Source of the DNA: Taklimakanibacter deserti
Lineage (GTDB): Bacteria > Pseudomonadota > Alphaproteobacteria > Rhizobiales > Aestuariivirgaceae
Reading direction: 5' to 3'
Length of the DNA: 64,000 nucleotides
Assembly (NCBI GenBank): GCA_003574785.1
Contig: QORU01000006.1
Span: 310,001 to 374,000, forward strand
Part shown: positions 44,078 to 51,253 of the stretch, piece after piece
How the letters are laid out: every line of letters starts with the position of its first letter
How positions within the stretch are numbered: the first letter of the stretch is position 1
The notes under the pieces: generated by a model
Told to the model about the DNA's origin: nothing
Database searches by the model: none
Seen by the model: only the letters and a program-made list of their open reading frames with translations
Position numbers and translations under genes: made by a program

Positions 44078-44114
44078 TCAGGACTAACTATCCTGAATAA
44101 TCAGATTTTCAGGA
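44078..44114. promoter_or_regulatory. candidate LysR operator (TCAGGA repeats)
   Basis: TCAGGA (44078-44083) and TCCTGA (44091-44096) form a perfect inverted repeat with a 7-bp spacer. A third TCAGGA lies at 44109-44114. The elements sit in the 96-bp divergent spacer between the LysR gene and the tautomerase gene. The T-N11-A-like interrupted dyad is the usual form of a LysR site. Confidence 0.55.
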
Positions 44115-44165
44115 CAATCACGAAGCGCCATATTGTGCGTTGTCAATCCACAAATGGAGAGTGCC

Positions 44166-44564
44166 ATGCCCTTCGCCCGCATATCGCTTCTGGCCGGCAA
44201 GTCGCCGGATTATCTCAAGGCCGTCTCGGACAGCCTGCACCAGGCGCTGGTCGACAGCTTCGAGGTGCCCGAGAAGGACCGCTTCCAGGTCTTTCACCAG
44301 CATCAGCCGAACGAGCTCGTCTTCGACCGTGATTATCTCGGCGGCCCGCGGTCTGAGGATTTCATCCTGTTCCACATCACCACCGGCAAGCCGCGCGCGC
44401 TCGAGGTCAAGCAGCGTTTCTATCGCCGTCTCGTCGAACGCCTCGCCGCGGCGCCTGGCATCCGCCCCGAGGACGTGATGATCGTCATCGCCTCGTCCAC
44501 TTTCGAGGAATGGTCCTTCTCGTCCGGCGTCTGTGCCGCTACTCCATCTGAGGTGGCCGCCTGA
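44166..44564 (+). CDS. tautomerase-superfamily protein
   Basis: The 132-residue protein starts MPFARISLLAGKSPDYLKAVSDSLHQALVDSF. Proline at position 2 is the N-terminal catalytic base of 4-oxalocrotonate-tautomerase-type proteins. ATG 44166 is chosen because this leaves Pro next to Met and GGAGAG lies upstream. PEKDRFQVFHQHQPNELVFD is typical of the longer subgroup found next to DUF4865. The substrate is unknown. Confidence 0.85.
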   Translation: MPFARISLLAGKSPDYLKAVSDSLHQALVDSFEVPEKDRFQVFHQHQPNELVFDRDYLGGPRSEDFILFHITTGKPRALEVKQRFYRRLVERLAAAPGIRPEDVMIVIASSTFEEWSFSSGVCAATPSEVAA

Positions 44565-45106
44565 TGCTCGCCATGGAGTACAGTTTCACGCTTCCCGCCG
44601 ATTACGACATGGCGATCATCGAGCGCCGCATCCGCGACAAGGGACCGATGCTCGACGGCTTTCCGCTGTTACGCTTCAAGGCCTATCTGTCGGCGAAGAA
44701 GAAGGACGGAAGTGCCGAGAACCTCTACGCCCCCTTCTATGTCTGGGACCATCCCGATGGCATGAGCAATTTCCTCACCGGTCCTGGCTTCGCGGCACTG
44801 ACGCGCGATTTCGGCTGGCCGCGAGTCGCGACCTGGACCGTGTGGCATGCAAAGCTTGCGAAGGATCTGTCGGTAACACGCTTCGCCAGCCGTGAGATCA
44901 CGGCGATCGCTCCCTATTCCGACCTCGCGGCGCTGCGCCAGGCAACGACTGAAGCGGCAAGTATCGCGAGCGATGCGCTCGCCGATGTCGTGGGCTTCGA
45001 CCCGACGGCATGGACCCTGGTGCGTTTCCGCCTGTGGCGCGAATTGCCGAAAGCCCTTGCCGGCGATGCACAGCTTTACGATGTCGGGCATATATCGCTG
45101 CCGTAA
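44564..45106 (+). CDS. DUF4865 family protein
   Basis: The 180-residue protein begins MLAMEYSFTLPADYDMAIIERRIRDKG and contains YAPFYVWDHPDGMSNFLTGPGF. This matches the DUF4865 family as I recall it. It has no signal peptide or membrane segment. The start codon shares a base with the tautomerase stop (TGATG), so translation is coupled. The function is not established. The recurring LysR/tautomerase/DUF4865 grouping suggests one small-molecule pathway. Confidence 0.75.
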   Translation: MLAMEYSFTLPADYDMAIIERRIRDKGPMLDGFPLLRFKAYLSAKKKDGSAENLYAPFYVWDHPDGMSNFLTGPGFAALTRDFGWPRVATWTVWHAKLAKDLSVTRFASREITAIAPYSDLAALRQATTEAASIASDALADVVGFDPTAWTLVRFRLWRELPKALAGDAQLYDVGHISLP

Positions 45107-45110
45107 CGCC

Positions 45111-46574
45111 TCAACTCGTGCGGCCGGTCAGGCGGACAACCTTGAAGGCGACCGCGATGGCGAAAGCGGGTGCGGCAGCGAAGACGACGGCTAGCCAGAG
45201 TGCGGCGTGGCTGGCGCCGGCAAGGCCGCCGGGCGTAGCGATGCCGGCGACATTCGCCACCATGCCCGCCGATGCCGTCCCGAAAGCGATCGCAAAAAGC
45301 TGCACGGTCGTCATGCCGCCGGCCGCAAGATCCTGCTCGGTAGCCGGCGCGTTCTGATAGACGCGCGTGACGATGCTCGGCCAGGCGAGGCCGATGCCGA
45401 AGCCGATCAGGACGAGACCGAGACAGATGGGCGCCAGCAGCGGCCAGCTTCCGCCGCCATGGGCGGGGAGGAAGATCGCCAGCAGCACGAGGCCCGCGAG
45501 CGTCAATGCCGGGCCCGCCACGATCAGGCGCGCGCCGCTCTTCTCCTGCCAGCGCGCGCTAAGGAGCGTGGCCGCGGTCCAGCCGATGGACATCAAAGCG
45601 GCGAGGTAGCCGGCCCACAAGGGTGATTGCCCGTGCAATTGCTGCAGCAGATAGGGCACGAAGACCTCTGGCTGCATGCCGAGCATGAGGAGCGCGATGA
45701 CGAGATAGAGCGCGCCCAGGGGTGTGGCGAGCGTAAAGGACCGCTTGGGCAGGAGGCGTGCCGTCGCCCGCGTCTCGATCGCCGCGATGAGCCCGATCAT
45801 CAGCAAGGCGGCGGCGAGGCCGGTGAGCTGCCAGAGCGTCTCGGGCGACAGGCTTCCCGCCGAGACGGCCAGCACCGCGGCCGTCAGCAGGACGAGTTGT
45901 GGAACGGGGATCGCCGAGCGCTCATTGCGGTGGGCACTCGCACGCGGCAAGGTCGTGAGAGCGAGGACGGCGAACAGGCCTGAAACCGGCAGGAGCGACC
46001 AGAAGCCGGCGCGCCAGGCGCCATATTCGGCGAAGATGCCGCCGATCGCCGGTCCGACGAGCGTCGCTACACCCCACATGGCGGAGATGAGGCCGATCAT
46101 GCGGCCCCACAGCCTTTCCGGCAGGACGATCCGCGTCAATCCATAGGCCAGCGCATAGAGGAAGCCGCCGCCCAGCCCCTGCAGGCTGCGGCCCGCGAGC
46201 ATCACCGGCATGTTGCTCGCAAGCGAGGCGACGAGCGTGCCGGCGGCGAACAGGATTGTCGCAACGATATAGGCGCCGCGCGGGCCGGCGCTGTTGAGAA
46301 GCCGCGCCGTCAAAGCGGCGCCGAGGATCGATGCGACCACGAACAACGTCGTCGTCCAGGCATAGAAATCGAGGCCGCCGATATCGGCCACGACCGAGGG
46401 CATCACCGTCGTCGCGACATACATGTTGACAGCATGCAGCGTGACGCCGCCGGCCAGCGCAAGCGCATAGACGCCGTTCCGGCCGCCAAGCAATTCGCCC
46501 CAGCCCGAGGGTCGCTGGGCTGAAACGGTTTCGCTTCCGCTTGCGGATAGGGTCTCATCGATCGAACTCTGCAC
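45111..46574 (-). CDS. MFS exporter (14-TM drug:H+ antiporter type), SoxR-controlled
   Basis: The 487-residue membrane protein has an N-terminal cytoplasmic segment. The 14-TM drug antiporter pattern follows (VYALALAGGVTLHAVNMYVATTVMPSVVADIGGLDFYAWTTTLFVVASILGAAL). GTG 46574 is chosen because GAGGAGG lies 8 nt upstream. The frame is open further 5', but that would put the SoxR box inside the gene. It is convergent with DUF4865, 4 bp apart. It probably exports redox-active compounds. Confidence 0.87.
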   Translation of the reverse strand: MQSSIDETLSASGSETVSAQRPSGWGELLGGRNGVYALALAGGVTLHAVNMYVATTVMPSVVADIGGLDFYAWTTTLFVVASILGAALTARLLNSAGPRGAYIVATILFAAGTLVASLASNMPVMLAGRSLQGLGGGFLYALAYGLTRIVLPERLWGRMIGLISAMWGVATLVGPAIGGIFAEYGAWRAGFWSLLPVSGLFAVLALTTLPRASAHRNERSAIPVPQLVLLTAAVLAVSAGSLSPETLWQLTGLAAALLMIGLIAAIETRATARLLPKRSFTLATPLGALYLVIALLMLGMQPEVFVPYLLQQLHGQSPLWAGYLAALMSIGWTAATLLSARWQEKSGARLIVAGPALTLAGLVLLAIFLPAHGGGSWPLLAPICLGLVLIGFGIGLAWPSIVTRVYQNAPATEQDLAAGGMTTVQLFAIAFGTASAGMVANVAGIATPGGLAGASHAALWLAVVFAAAPAFAIAVAFKVVRLTGRTS

Positions 46575-46606
46575 CTGTCGGCCTCCTCGAACTGTTTGCC
46601 GACAGG

Positions 46607-46637
46607 CTTCTAGAACCTCAAGCATGCTTGAGGTCAA
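46607..46637 (-). promoter_or_regulatory. SoxR box within a 19-bp-spacer promoter for the MFS gene
   Basis: The perfect 20-bp palindrome ACCTCAAGCATGCTTGAGGT (46615-46634) matches the known SoxR box (CCTCAAG..CTTGAGG). On the minus strand -35 TTGACC (46637-46632) and -10 TAGAAG (46612-46607) flank it with a 19-bp spacer. This over-long spacing is what MerR-family activators such as SoxR correct by bending DNA. Confidence 0.88.
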
Positions 46638-46647
46638 GCGGTGAAGA

Positions 46648-47103
46648 TCACCGCCGCGCCATCAAGCGCCGGGGACCAGGCCCCAGTTCCGCCAGCCGGT
46701 CGCCCGGATTGCGCAGCGGGCAATCCTTCAGCGACAGGCAGCCGCAGCCGATGCAGCTGGTGATCTGGTTGCGCAATTGCATCAGGCTGTCGATGCGCTC
46801 CTCGAGCATCTCCCGCCATGTGGCGGAAAACCGCCGCCAGTCGCGGCTGGTCGGCACATGGTCATGCGGCAGGTCGGAAAGCGCGTCTCGGATCACGGCG
46901 AGCGGGATGCCGGCGCGCTGCGCGATGCGGATGATGGCGATGCGGCGCAGGACGGCGCGGTGATAGCGGCGCTGGTTGCCCTGCGTGCGCCAGCCTTCGA
47001 TGAGGCCTTTCGTCTCGTAGAAGTGGATGGTGGAGACGGCGATGCCGCTGCGCCGCGCCACTTCGCCGACCGTTAGGATGATCTTGACGCCGTTCTCTGC
47101 CAT
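46648..47103 (-). CDS. soxR: SoxR redox-sensing MerR-family activator
   Basis: The 151-residue protein has a MerR HTH (LTVGEVARRSGIAVSTIHFYETKGLIEGWRTQGNQRRYHR) and a dimerisation helix. The [2Fe-2S] ligands C117, C120, C122 and C128 sit in SCIGCGCLSLKDC with the exact SoxR spacing CX2CXCX5C. Oxidation of the cluster by redox-cycling compounds activates transcription. There is no soxS nearby; as in most non-enteric bacteria it should act directly on the neighbouring exporter. A second, weaker box overlaps its own leader. Confidence 0.95.
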   Translation of the reverse strand: MAENGVKIILTVGEVARRSGIAVSTIHFYETKGLIEGWRTQGNQRRYHRAVLRRIAIIRIAQRAGIPLAVIRDALSDLPHDHVPTSRDWRRFSATWREMLEERIDSLMQLRNQITSCIGCGCLSLKDCPLRNPGDRLAELGPGPRRLMARR

Positions 47104-47112
47104 GGGCCCTGA

Positions 47113-47132
47113 ACCTCAATACTGCATGAGGT
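47113..47132 (-). promoter_or_regulatory. second, degenerate SoxR box at the soxR start
   Basis: ACCTCA (47113-47118) and TGAGGT (47127-47132) have the same 20-bp frame as the exporter box, but the centre is not symmetrical. It ends 9 bp upstream of the soxR ATG. No good -10 lies downstream of it, so autorepression is more likely than activation. Confidence 0.55.
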
Positions 47133-47160
47133 TAGAGGGAATCGCGCCGGAGAGAAAGAG

Positions 47161-48744
47161 TTACGTCGCCGCGCGCTTCGGCCGCGCCTCGAGTGTCGCG
47201 ATCGCCTTCTCGAGCAGCATGCGCGTGCGCGCCACGGCGGCATCGTCCAGCAATGACGGATTGAGGTAGAGATCGAGCCCCGGCATATGCTCGCTGATCA
47301 GGCTCGACACCTGTCCGCCGCTCGCCAATACGCCGTCGATCACATAGGGCACGACCGGACGGCTGATGCCCTTCATCTGGATCGGCGACAGCGAATGGGC
47401 GGTGAACATCTCGCGCACCAGCGCATAGGTTTCGTAGGAGAGCACGATCTGCCCGGGCTCGGCGATGGATTGCAGCCTGGCCGCGAGATTGGCTTCCGCG
47501 CCGATGATCGTATAGTCCATGCGGTCGGCGCTGCCGAAATTGCCGACATTGCAGAAGCCGGTATTGATGCCCATGCGCACCAGGAATCTTTCCTCGACGC
47601 CCATGCCGCGCCACTTGGCGTTGAGCTCGGTGGTGCGCGCCTGCATCTCGAAAGCCATCCTGAGGCAGGCCAGCGCGTCCTCGGTGACGCCCTTGGTTTC
47701 GGGATCGCCGAAGAAGATCAGGATCGCATCGCCGATGAACTTGTCGACGGTGCCGCCATGCTTGGCCGCGATGGCCGACATCTCGGTGAAATATTCGTTG
47801 AGCAGTGCCGTGATCTCTTCCGGCTGCAGCTTCTCGGTCGTCGCCGTGAAATCCTTGATGTCGGAGAAGAAGATGGTGAGCTTCTTGCGCTCGGTCTGGA
47901 TGGCGACGTCCTTCTCGCCGGCGAATATGCTCTTATAGAGCTGCGGCGAGAGATAGCGCGAGATCTTCATCGACACCGCGGCGAGGAAGGCGTTGTTGTT
48001 TTCGAGCTCCTTGTTCATGCCGGCGATGAGCTTGGACTGCCGGTTCTGCCAGCCGACGACGCCGAGCCCGAAGGCGGCCATCAGGCCGAAATAGCCCATG
48101 AGCCATTTGAACGAGAACAGATTCTTGGCGATCGGCTGGTCGACGATCACTTCCTGGATGCCGCGCACGTCGCCGACTTTCCAGTCATGCTTCGGGCTTT
48201 CCGGATGCGAATTGTGGCAGGCGACGCAGGGTGCTGCCATGAGCACGGGCGCCACCAGGCGGACGCGGCCGTCGAAATTGTTCCACGACACGTCATTGAC
48301 CAGCTGCTTCGGGTCAGTCCTGAGTTTCGCGAGCGCCATCTTCTCGAAAGCATCGAGCTCATGGGGGGCTCTGCCCTGGAACGGGAAATCGGAGACGAAG
48401 CGATAGGAGATGTTGCCTTGCTGCTCGCCGATCACCTTGCCCAATTCGAGCGAGAGCGTCGCCGGTATGGGGATGGCGCCCGGCACATCGGCATAGTTGT
48501 GGATGACTTGCGTCGTCTCGGGATGGGCAAGGACGCGCGCCACGACATTCTTGGCGTAATAGCCGCGCACGCTGGTGATGACGGAATTGAGGTCGCTCGC
48601 CTGGAGGCGCAGCGACTGTTCCGAAAGATTGCGCAGATCGAGCCAAGCCGCGAGCGGCAGGCCGGCAAGCAGCAGCAATACGCCGATTACAATCGCCCAT
48701 TTTGGCAGGCTTCCAGGGCTTCTGTTCGCTTGATTGGCGGTCAT
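47161..48744 (-). CDS. membrane class III adenylate cyclase with heme-type (DUF3365/Tll0287-like) sensor
   Basis: The 527-residue protein has TM1 (about 15-34) and a periplasmic domain (about 40-205) of Tll0287/DUF3365 type, with one c-type heme motif CVACH at 173-177. TM2 lies at about 212-232 and the cyclase domain at about 285-490. Metal-binding Asp residues are in FFSDIKDFT and GDAILIFFGDP; the transition-state Asn/Arg pair is in GAEANLAARLQ. Lys in VDKFIGD and Asp in MDYTIIG favour ATP over GTP. A redox or gas signal read by heme probably sets cAMP output. Confidence 0.85.
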   Translation of the reverse strand: MTANQANRSPGSLPKWAIVIGVLLLLAGLPLAAWLDLRNLSEQSLRLQASDLNSVITSVRGYYAKNVVARVLAHPETTQVIHNYADVPGAIPIPATLSLELGKVIGEQQGNISYRFVSDFPFQGRAPHELDAFEKMALAKLRTDPKQLVNDVSWNNFDGRVRLVAPVLMAAPCVACHNSHPESPKHDWKVGDVRGIQEVIVDQPIAKNLFSFKWLMGYFGLMAAFGLGVVGWQNRQSKLIAGMNKELENNNAFLAAVSMKISRYLSPQLYKSIFAGEKDVAIQTERKKLTIFFSDIKDFTATTEKLQPEEITALLNEYFTEMSAIAAKHGGTVDKFIGDAILIFFGDPETKGVTEDALACLRMAFEMQARTTELNAKWRGMGVEERFLVRMGINTGFCNVGNFGSADRMDYTIIGAEANLAARLQSIAEPGQIVLSYETYALVREMFTAHSLSPIQMKGISRPVVPYVIDGVLASGGQVSSLISEHMPGLDLYLNPSLLDDAAVARTRMLLEKAIATLEARPKRAAT

Positions 48745-48826
48745 GGCGGAATCACCGGTTTTGCTCAGGCCGGCACTATGTCCGAAAATTCCTTTAGGTT
48801 CACCTTAGAAACGGCGGCAAAAGCCG

Positions 48827-49528
48827 CTAAATATGTTCCCACGCATAGTCGGGCCTGCCCGACCAGGTCAGGCGGTACATGGCGCCCTGGACCACCGACT
48901 GGACGACATTGGGCCACAGCGCCGCAATGCAGGTGCCTTGGGCGTGGCGGACGGAAGGGTAGATGATCCCGTTATGGCCCTCGGCGCGCGCCAGATTGGC
49001 GATCGCATTGCCGGCCGGATAGCCGATCACCGGGTCGGGATCGAGGCTCGGATGGCCGGGAAGCGTCCTCAGATCGACGAACAGGCCCGACATGCTGGCG
49101 AGCATCTCGATATAGTCGACGACCGCCGTGAAGTCGCCCGCATCGGCAAGCGCCCTGGTCAAGTGATGGCCGACCTCGGCGATGCAGGTCTCGACCGCGA
49201 GTGCGGCATACCAGGCGCCGCGGTCGGCCGGGCTGAATCGCATCGGCTCGCGCGGCTTGGCATAGGCGAAGCTCGCATTGATGAAGCGCGCATGCGGGAC
49301 GCCATGCACGAGCTCGTTGGCGGTGAGCCCGCCGAGGCCGCGCTCTTCCGCAATCAGTCTTCCGCTCGTCGCCCCTTCGATTTCGGCGAGGAGGTCGAGC
49401 TCATCGGCAGTGTCGGCGAGCGGCGTCATGACGGCCTGACGCAGGCGCGCGCTGGAGACGAGCCTTATGGTGCGCGGGAAGGCCTCACGTACCAACGGCA
49501 AGGGCGGCGCGATGTCAGAGCCCGCCAC
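48827..49528 (-). CDS. RES-domain toxin
   Basis: The 233-residue protein has the RES fold core. Arg is in PHARFINASFAYAKPREPMRFSPADRGAWYAA, Glu in LAVETCIAEVGHH and Ser/Arg in GIIYPSVRHAQG. RES toxins degrade or ADP-modify NAD-related substrates in characterised cases. The start lies inside the upstream antitoxin gene (14-bp overlap). This is the larger RES subgroup, about 230 residues rather than 150. Confidence 0.85.
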   Translation of the reverse strand: MAGSDIAPPLPLVREAFPRTIRLVSSARLRQAVMTPLADTADELDLLAEIEGATSGRLIAEERGLGGLTANELVHGVPHARFINASFAYAKPREPMRFSPADRGAWYAALAVETCIAEVGHHLTRALADAGDFTAVVDYIEMLASMSGLFVDLRTLPGHPSLDPDPVIGYPAGNAIANLARAEGHNGIIYPSVRHAQGTCIAALWPNVVQSVVQGAMYRLTWSGRPDYAWEHI

Positions 49529-49949
49529 GCAGCGCGTCGATATATTGCCGGGTCTCGATCATGCGCGGGATGCCGCCTTCGATCATCGCCTGGATGGGGG
49601 TCTTGCGGTCGAAGATCGGGCCGCGATTGACGAGCTTGGGCCAGCGGTCGGCCATGTCGTCGGCGAACAGCAGATGCAGCCCCTTGAACACGCCGATGAG
49701 CGCCGAGGCGCGCGTCAACTGGTCCTGGCTCAGCGTGCCGTCCCACTTGCCGCCCTTCATCCGGTCCCAGGTGCTTTCGGAAACGCCGAGGAGTGCGGCC
49801 CCTTCCGCATTGCTGCCGCTCCAAGCCTCGACCAGCCGCAAGACAGCCTTCACCGCGGCACCGGTCAGCCGGCGGCGATCGGCCTCGCCGGAAAATGTCT
49901 GCAAGCCGGCATGAGCGGCTTGCGCCCATTCGACTGCTGCATCGGTCAT
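49515..49949 (-). CDS. Xre/MbcA/ParS-type antitoxin (RES partner)
   Basis: The 144-residue protein has an HTH region (AVKAVLRLVEAWSGSNAEGAALLGVSESTWDRMKGGKWDGTLSQDQLTRASALIGVFKGLHLLF) and a C-terminal MbcA/ParS region (LVNRGPIFDRKTPIQAMIEGGIPRMIETRQYIDAL). ATG 49949 is chosen because GGAGAAG lies upstream; the frame is open to 50003. It should cover the RES active site and repress its own promoter. Confidence 0.87.
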   Translation of the reverse strand: MTDAAVEWAQAAHAGLQTFSGEADRRRLTGAAVKAVLRLVEAWSGSNAEGAALLGVSESTWDRMKGGKWDGTLSQDQLTRASALIGVFKGLHLLFADDMADRWPKLVNRGPIFDRKTPIQAMIEGGIPRMIETRQYIDALRGGL

Positions 49950-49968
49950 AATCGCTTCTCCTGATGCG

Positions 49969-49997
49969 GATATACGCACCATGTGACGCGGTGTCAA
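49969..49997 (-). promoter_or_regulatory. consensus sigma-70-type promoter of the RES/Xre operon
   Basis: On the minus strand TTGACA (49997-49992) and TATATC (49974-49969) are separated by exactly 17 bp, 19 nt before the antitoxin ATG. A perfect -35 is unusual in this window and fits an autorepressed toxin-antitoxin promoter. The -35 lies just outside the end of the neighbouring dikinase gene (50000). Confidence 0.75.
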
Positions 49998-49999
49998 GC

Positions 50000-51253
50000 T
50001 CAAGCCGGATCAGCCGCCCTCAGCCTTTTCGCCAGCGCCTGCAGGAGCTTCCAGGCCATGGTGCCGTTCATCTCGACCAGCGGACGGAATTCCCAGAAGG
50101 TGATGCCGTAGCAGACGAGGTCGCTCATGGCCGTCACCGTGGCGGAGCGCGGCCCGCCGTCGATCAAGGCGATCTCGCCGAAATGGTCGCCGGGTCCCAA
50201 GGTGGCGATCTCGACCCCCTTGCGCGAGACCTTGGCCTCGCCCGATTCGATGAAGAAGAAGGCGGCCCCGCCCGACCCCTCCATGATGACGGTCTCGCCC
50301 TTGGCGAAGCGGCGCTGCTTGACGACACGCGCGATCTGCTCCGCCTGCCGCCGGTCCATATCGGCGAAGAGCTGCACGCGCCTGAGCGCCGTCACCGGAT
50401 CGCGGGGCGGCGGGCCGGGCGGTTGCGCCGCACCGGCAGACTTGCCGGTGGTGACCGCGCGGCATTGCAGAAGATAGAGCTTGCCGTCCTCGACCGCCCA
50501 TTCGATGTCGCGCCTCGGTCCATAGACCTTCTCGCATTTGAGCGCGAGCTCGCTCAACGCGGCAAGCTCGGCGTCGCCGATCGAGAGCTCATTCACTTTT
50601 TCCGGCGGCACTTTCTCCTCGAATGTGCCGCCGGTCGGCAGCGAGCGGATGGCGATGCGCTTGCGACCGGCCTTGCGCTCCAGCACCTGGCCGGCGCGGT
50701 CGAGACGGAAATGGTCGGGGACGACGAGGCCTGCGACCACCGCTTCGCCCAGGCCGAAGCTCGCTTCGATCAGGCGCTCGTCGCGCCCCGTCACCGGATG
50801 CTCGGTGAACATGACGCCGGCGGCGCTGGGATTGAGCAGCGTCTGGACGACGACGCCGACGCTCGGCTTGGTCAAGAGGCCGACCTTCTGGCGATAGGTG
50901 ATGGCCGAGTCCGAATTGGCCGACCACCAGACTTCGCGGACGGCATCGGGAACGTCGGCGGCCGAATGGACATTGAGCACGGTCAGATGCTGGCCGGCGA
51001 AGCTCGCATTGACGCCGTCCTCATCGACGGCGGAGGAGCGCACGGCGAAAGGCGGTTTGAGATCGGCGATGGCCTCTTCCACTTCGGCAATGGCCTCTTC
51101 ATCGCCCGAGGCGACGGCATCGACGAGATCGCCCGACAGCGCGACGCCGGGCGGGACGGTGATGCCCTGGCGCGTCGCATCGCCGAGCCCTACCGCCTTC
51201 GAGCCATAGAGCGATGTCTCGCGCGCCTTGGCGAAGGGGACGACCTTTTTCAC
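50000..51253 (-). CDS. PEP/pyruvate-binding (PPDK N-terminal) ATP-grasp protein fused to a cNMP-binding domain
   Basis: The 417-residue protein has an ATP-grasp PPDK_N domain at about 1-270 (AVRSSAVDEDGVNASFAGQHLTVLN, GVMFTEHPVTGRDERLIEASFGLGEAVVAG, DIEWAVEDGKLYLLQCR). A proline-rich linker precedes a cyclic-nucleotide-binding domain at about 298-415. The phosphate-binding cassette FGEIALIDGGPRSATVTA is intact. It lacks the phospho-His and PEP-binding domains, which are in the upstream gene (4-bp overlap). The pair forms a split PEP-synthase- or rifampin-phosphotransferase-like enzyme, probably gated by cAMP. Confidence 0.85.
   Translation of the reverse strand: MKKVVPFAKARETSLYGSKAVGLGDATRQGITVPPGVALSGDLVDAVASGDEEAIAEVEEAIADLKPPFAVRSSAVDEDGVNASFAGQHLTVLNVHSAADVPDAVREVWWSANSDSAITYRQKVGLLTKPSVGVVVQTLLNPSAAGVMFTEHPVTGRDERLIEASFGLGEAVVAGLVVPDHFRLDRAGQVLERKAGRKRIAIRSLPTGGTFEEKVPPEKVNELSIGDAELAALSELALKCEKVYGPRRDIEWAVEDGKLYLLQCRAVTTGKSAGAAQPPGPPPRDPVTALRRVQLFADMDRRQAEQIARVVKQRRFAKGETVIMEGSGGAAFFFIESGEAKVSRKGVEIATLGPGDHFGEIALIDGGPRSATVTAMSDLVCYGITFWEFRPLVEMNGTMAWKLLQALAKRLRAADPA

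Noticed and set aside
46575..46637. Longer N-terminus for the SoxR-controlled MFS exporter from an ATG at 46637
   Set aside because: It would place the SoxR box and promoter inside the coding region. GTG 46574 has a strong GAGGAGG at proper spacing.
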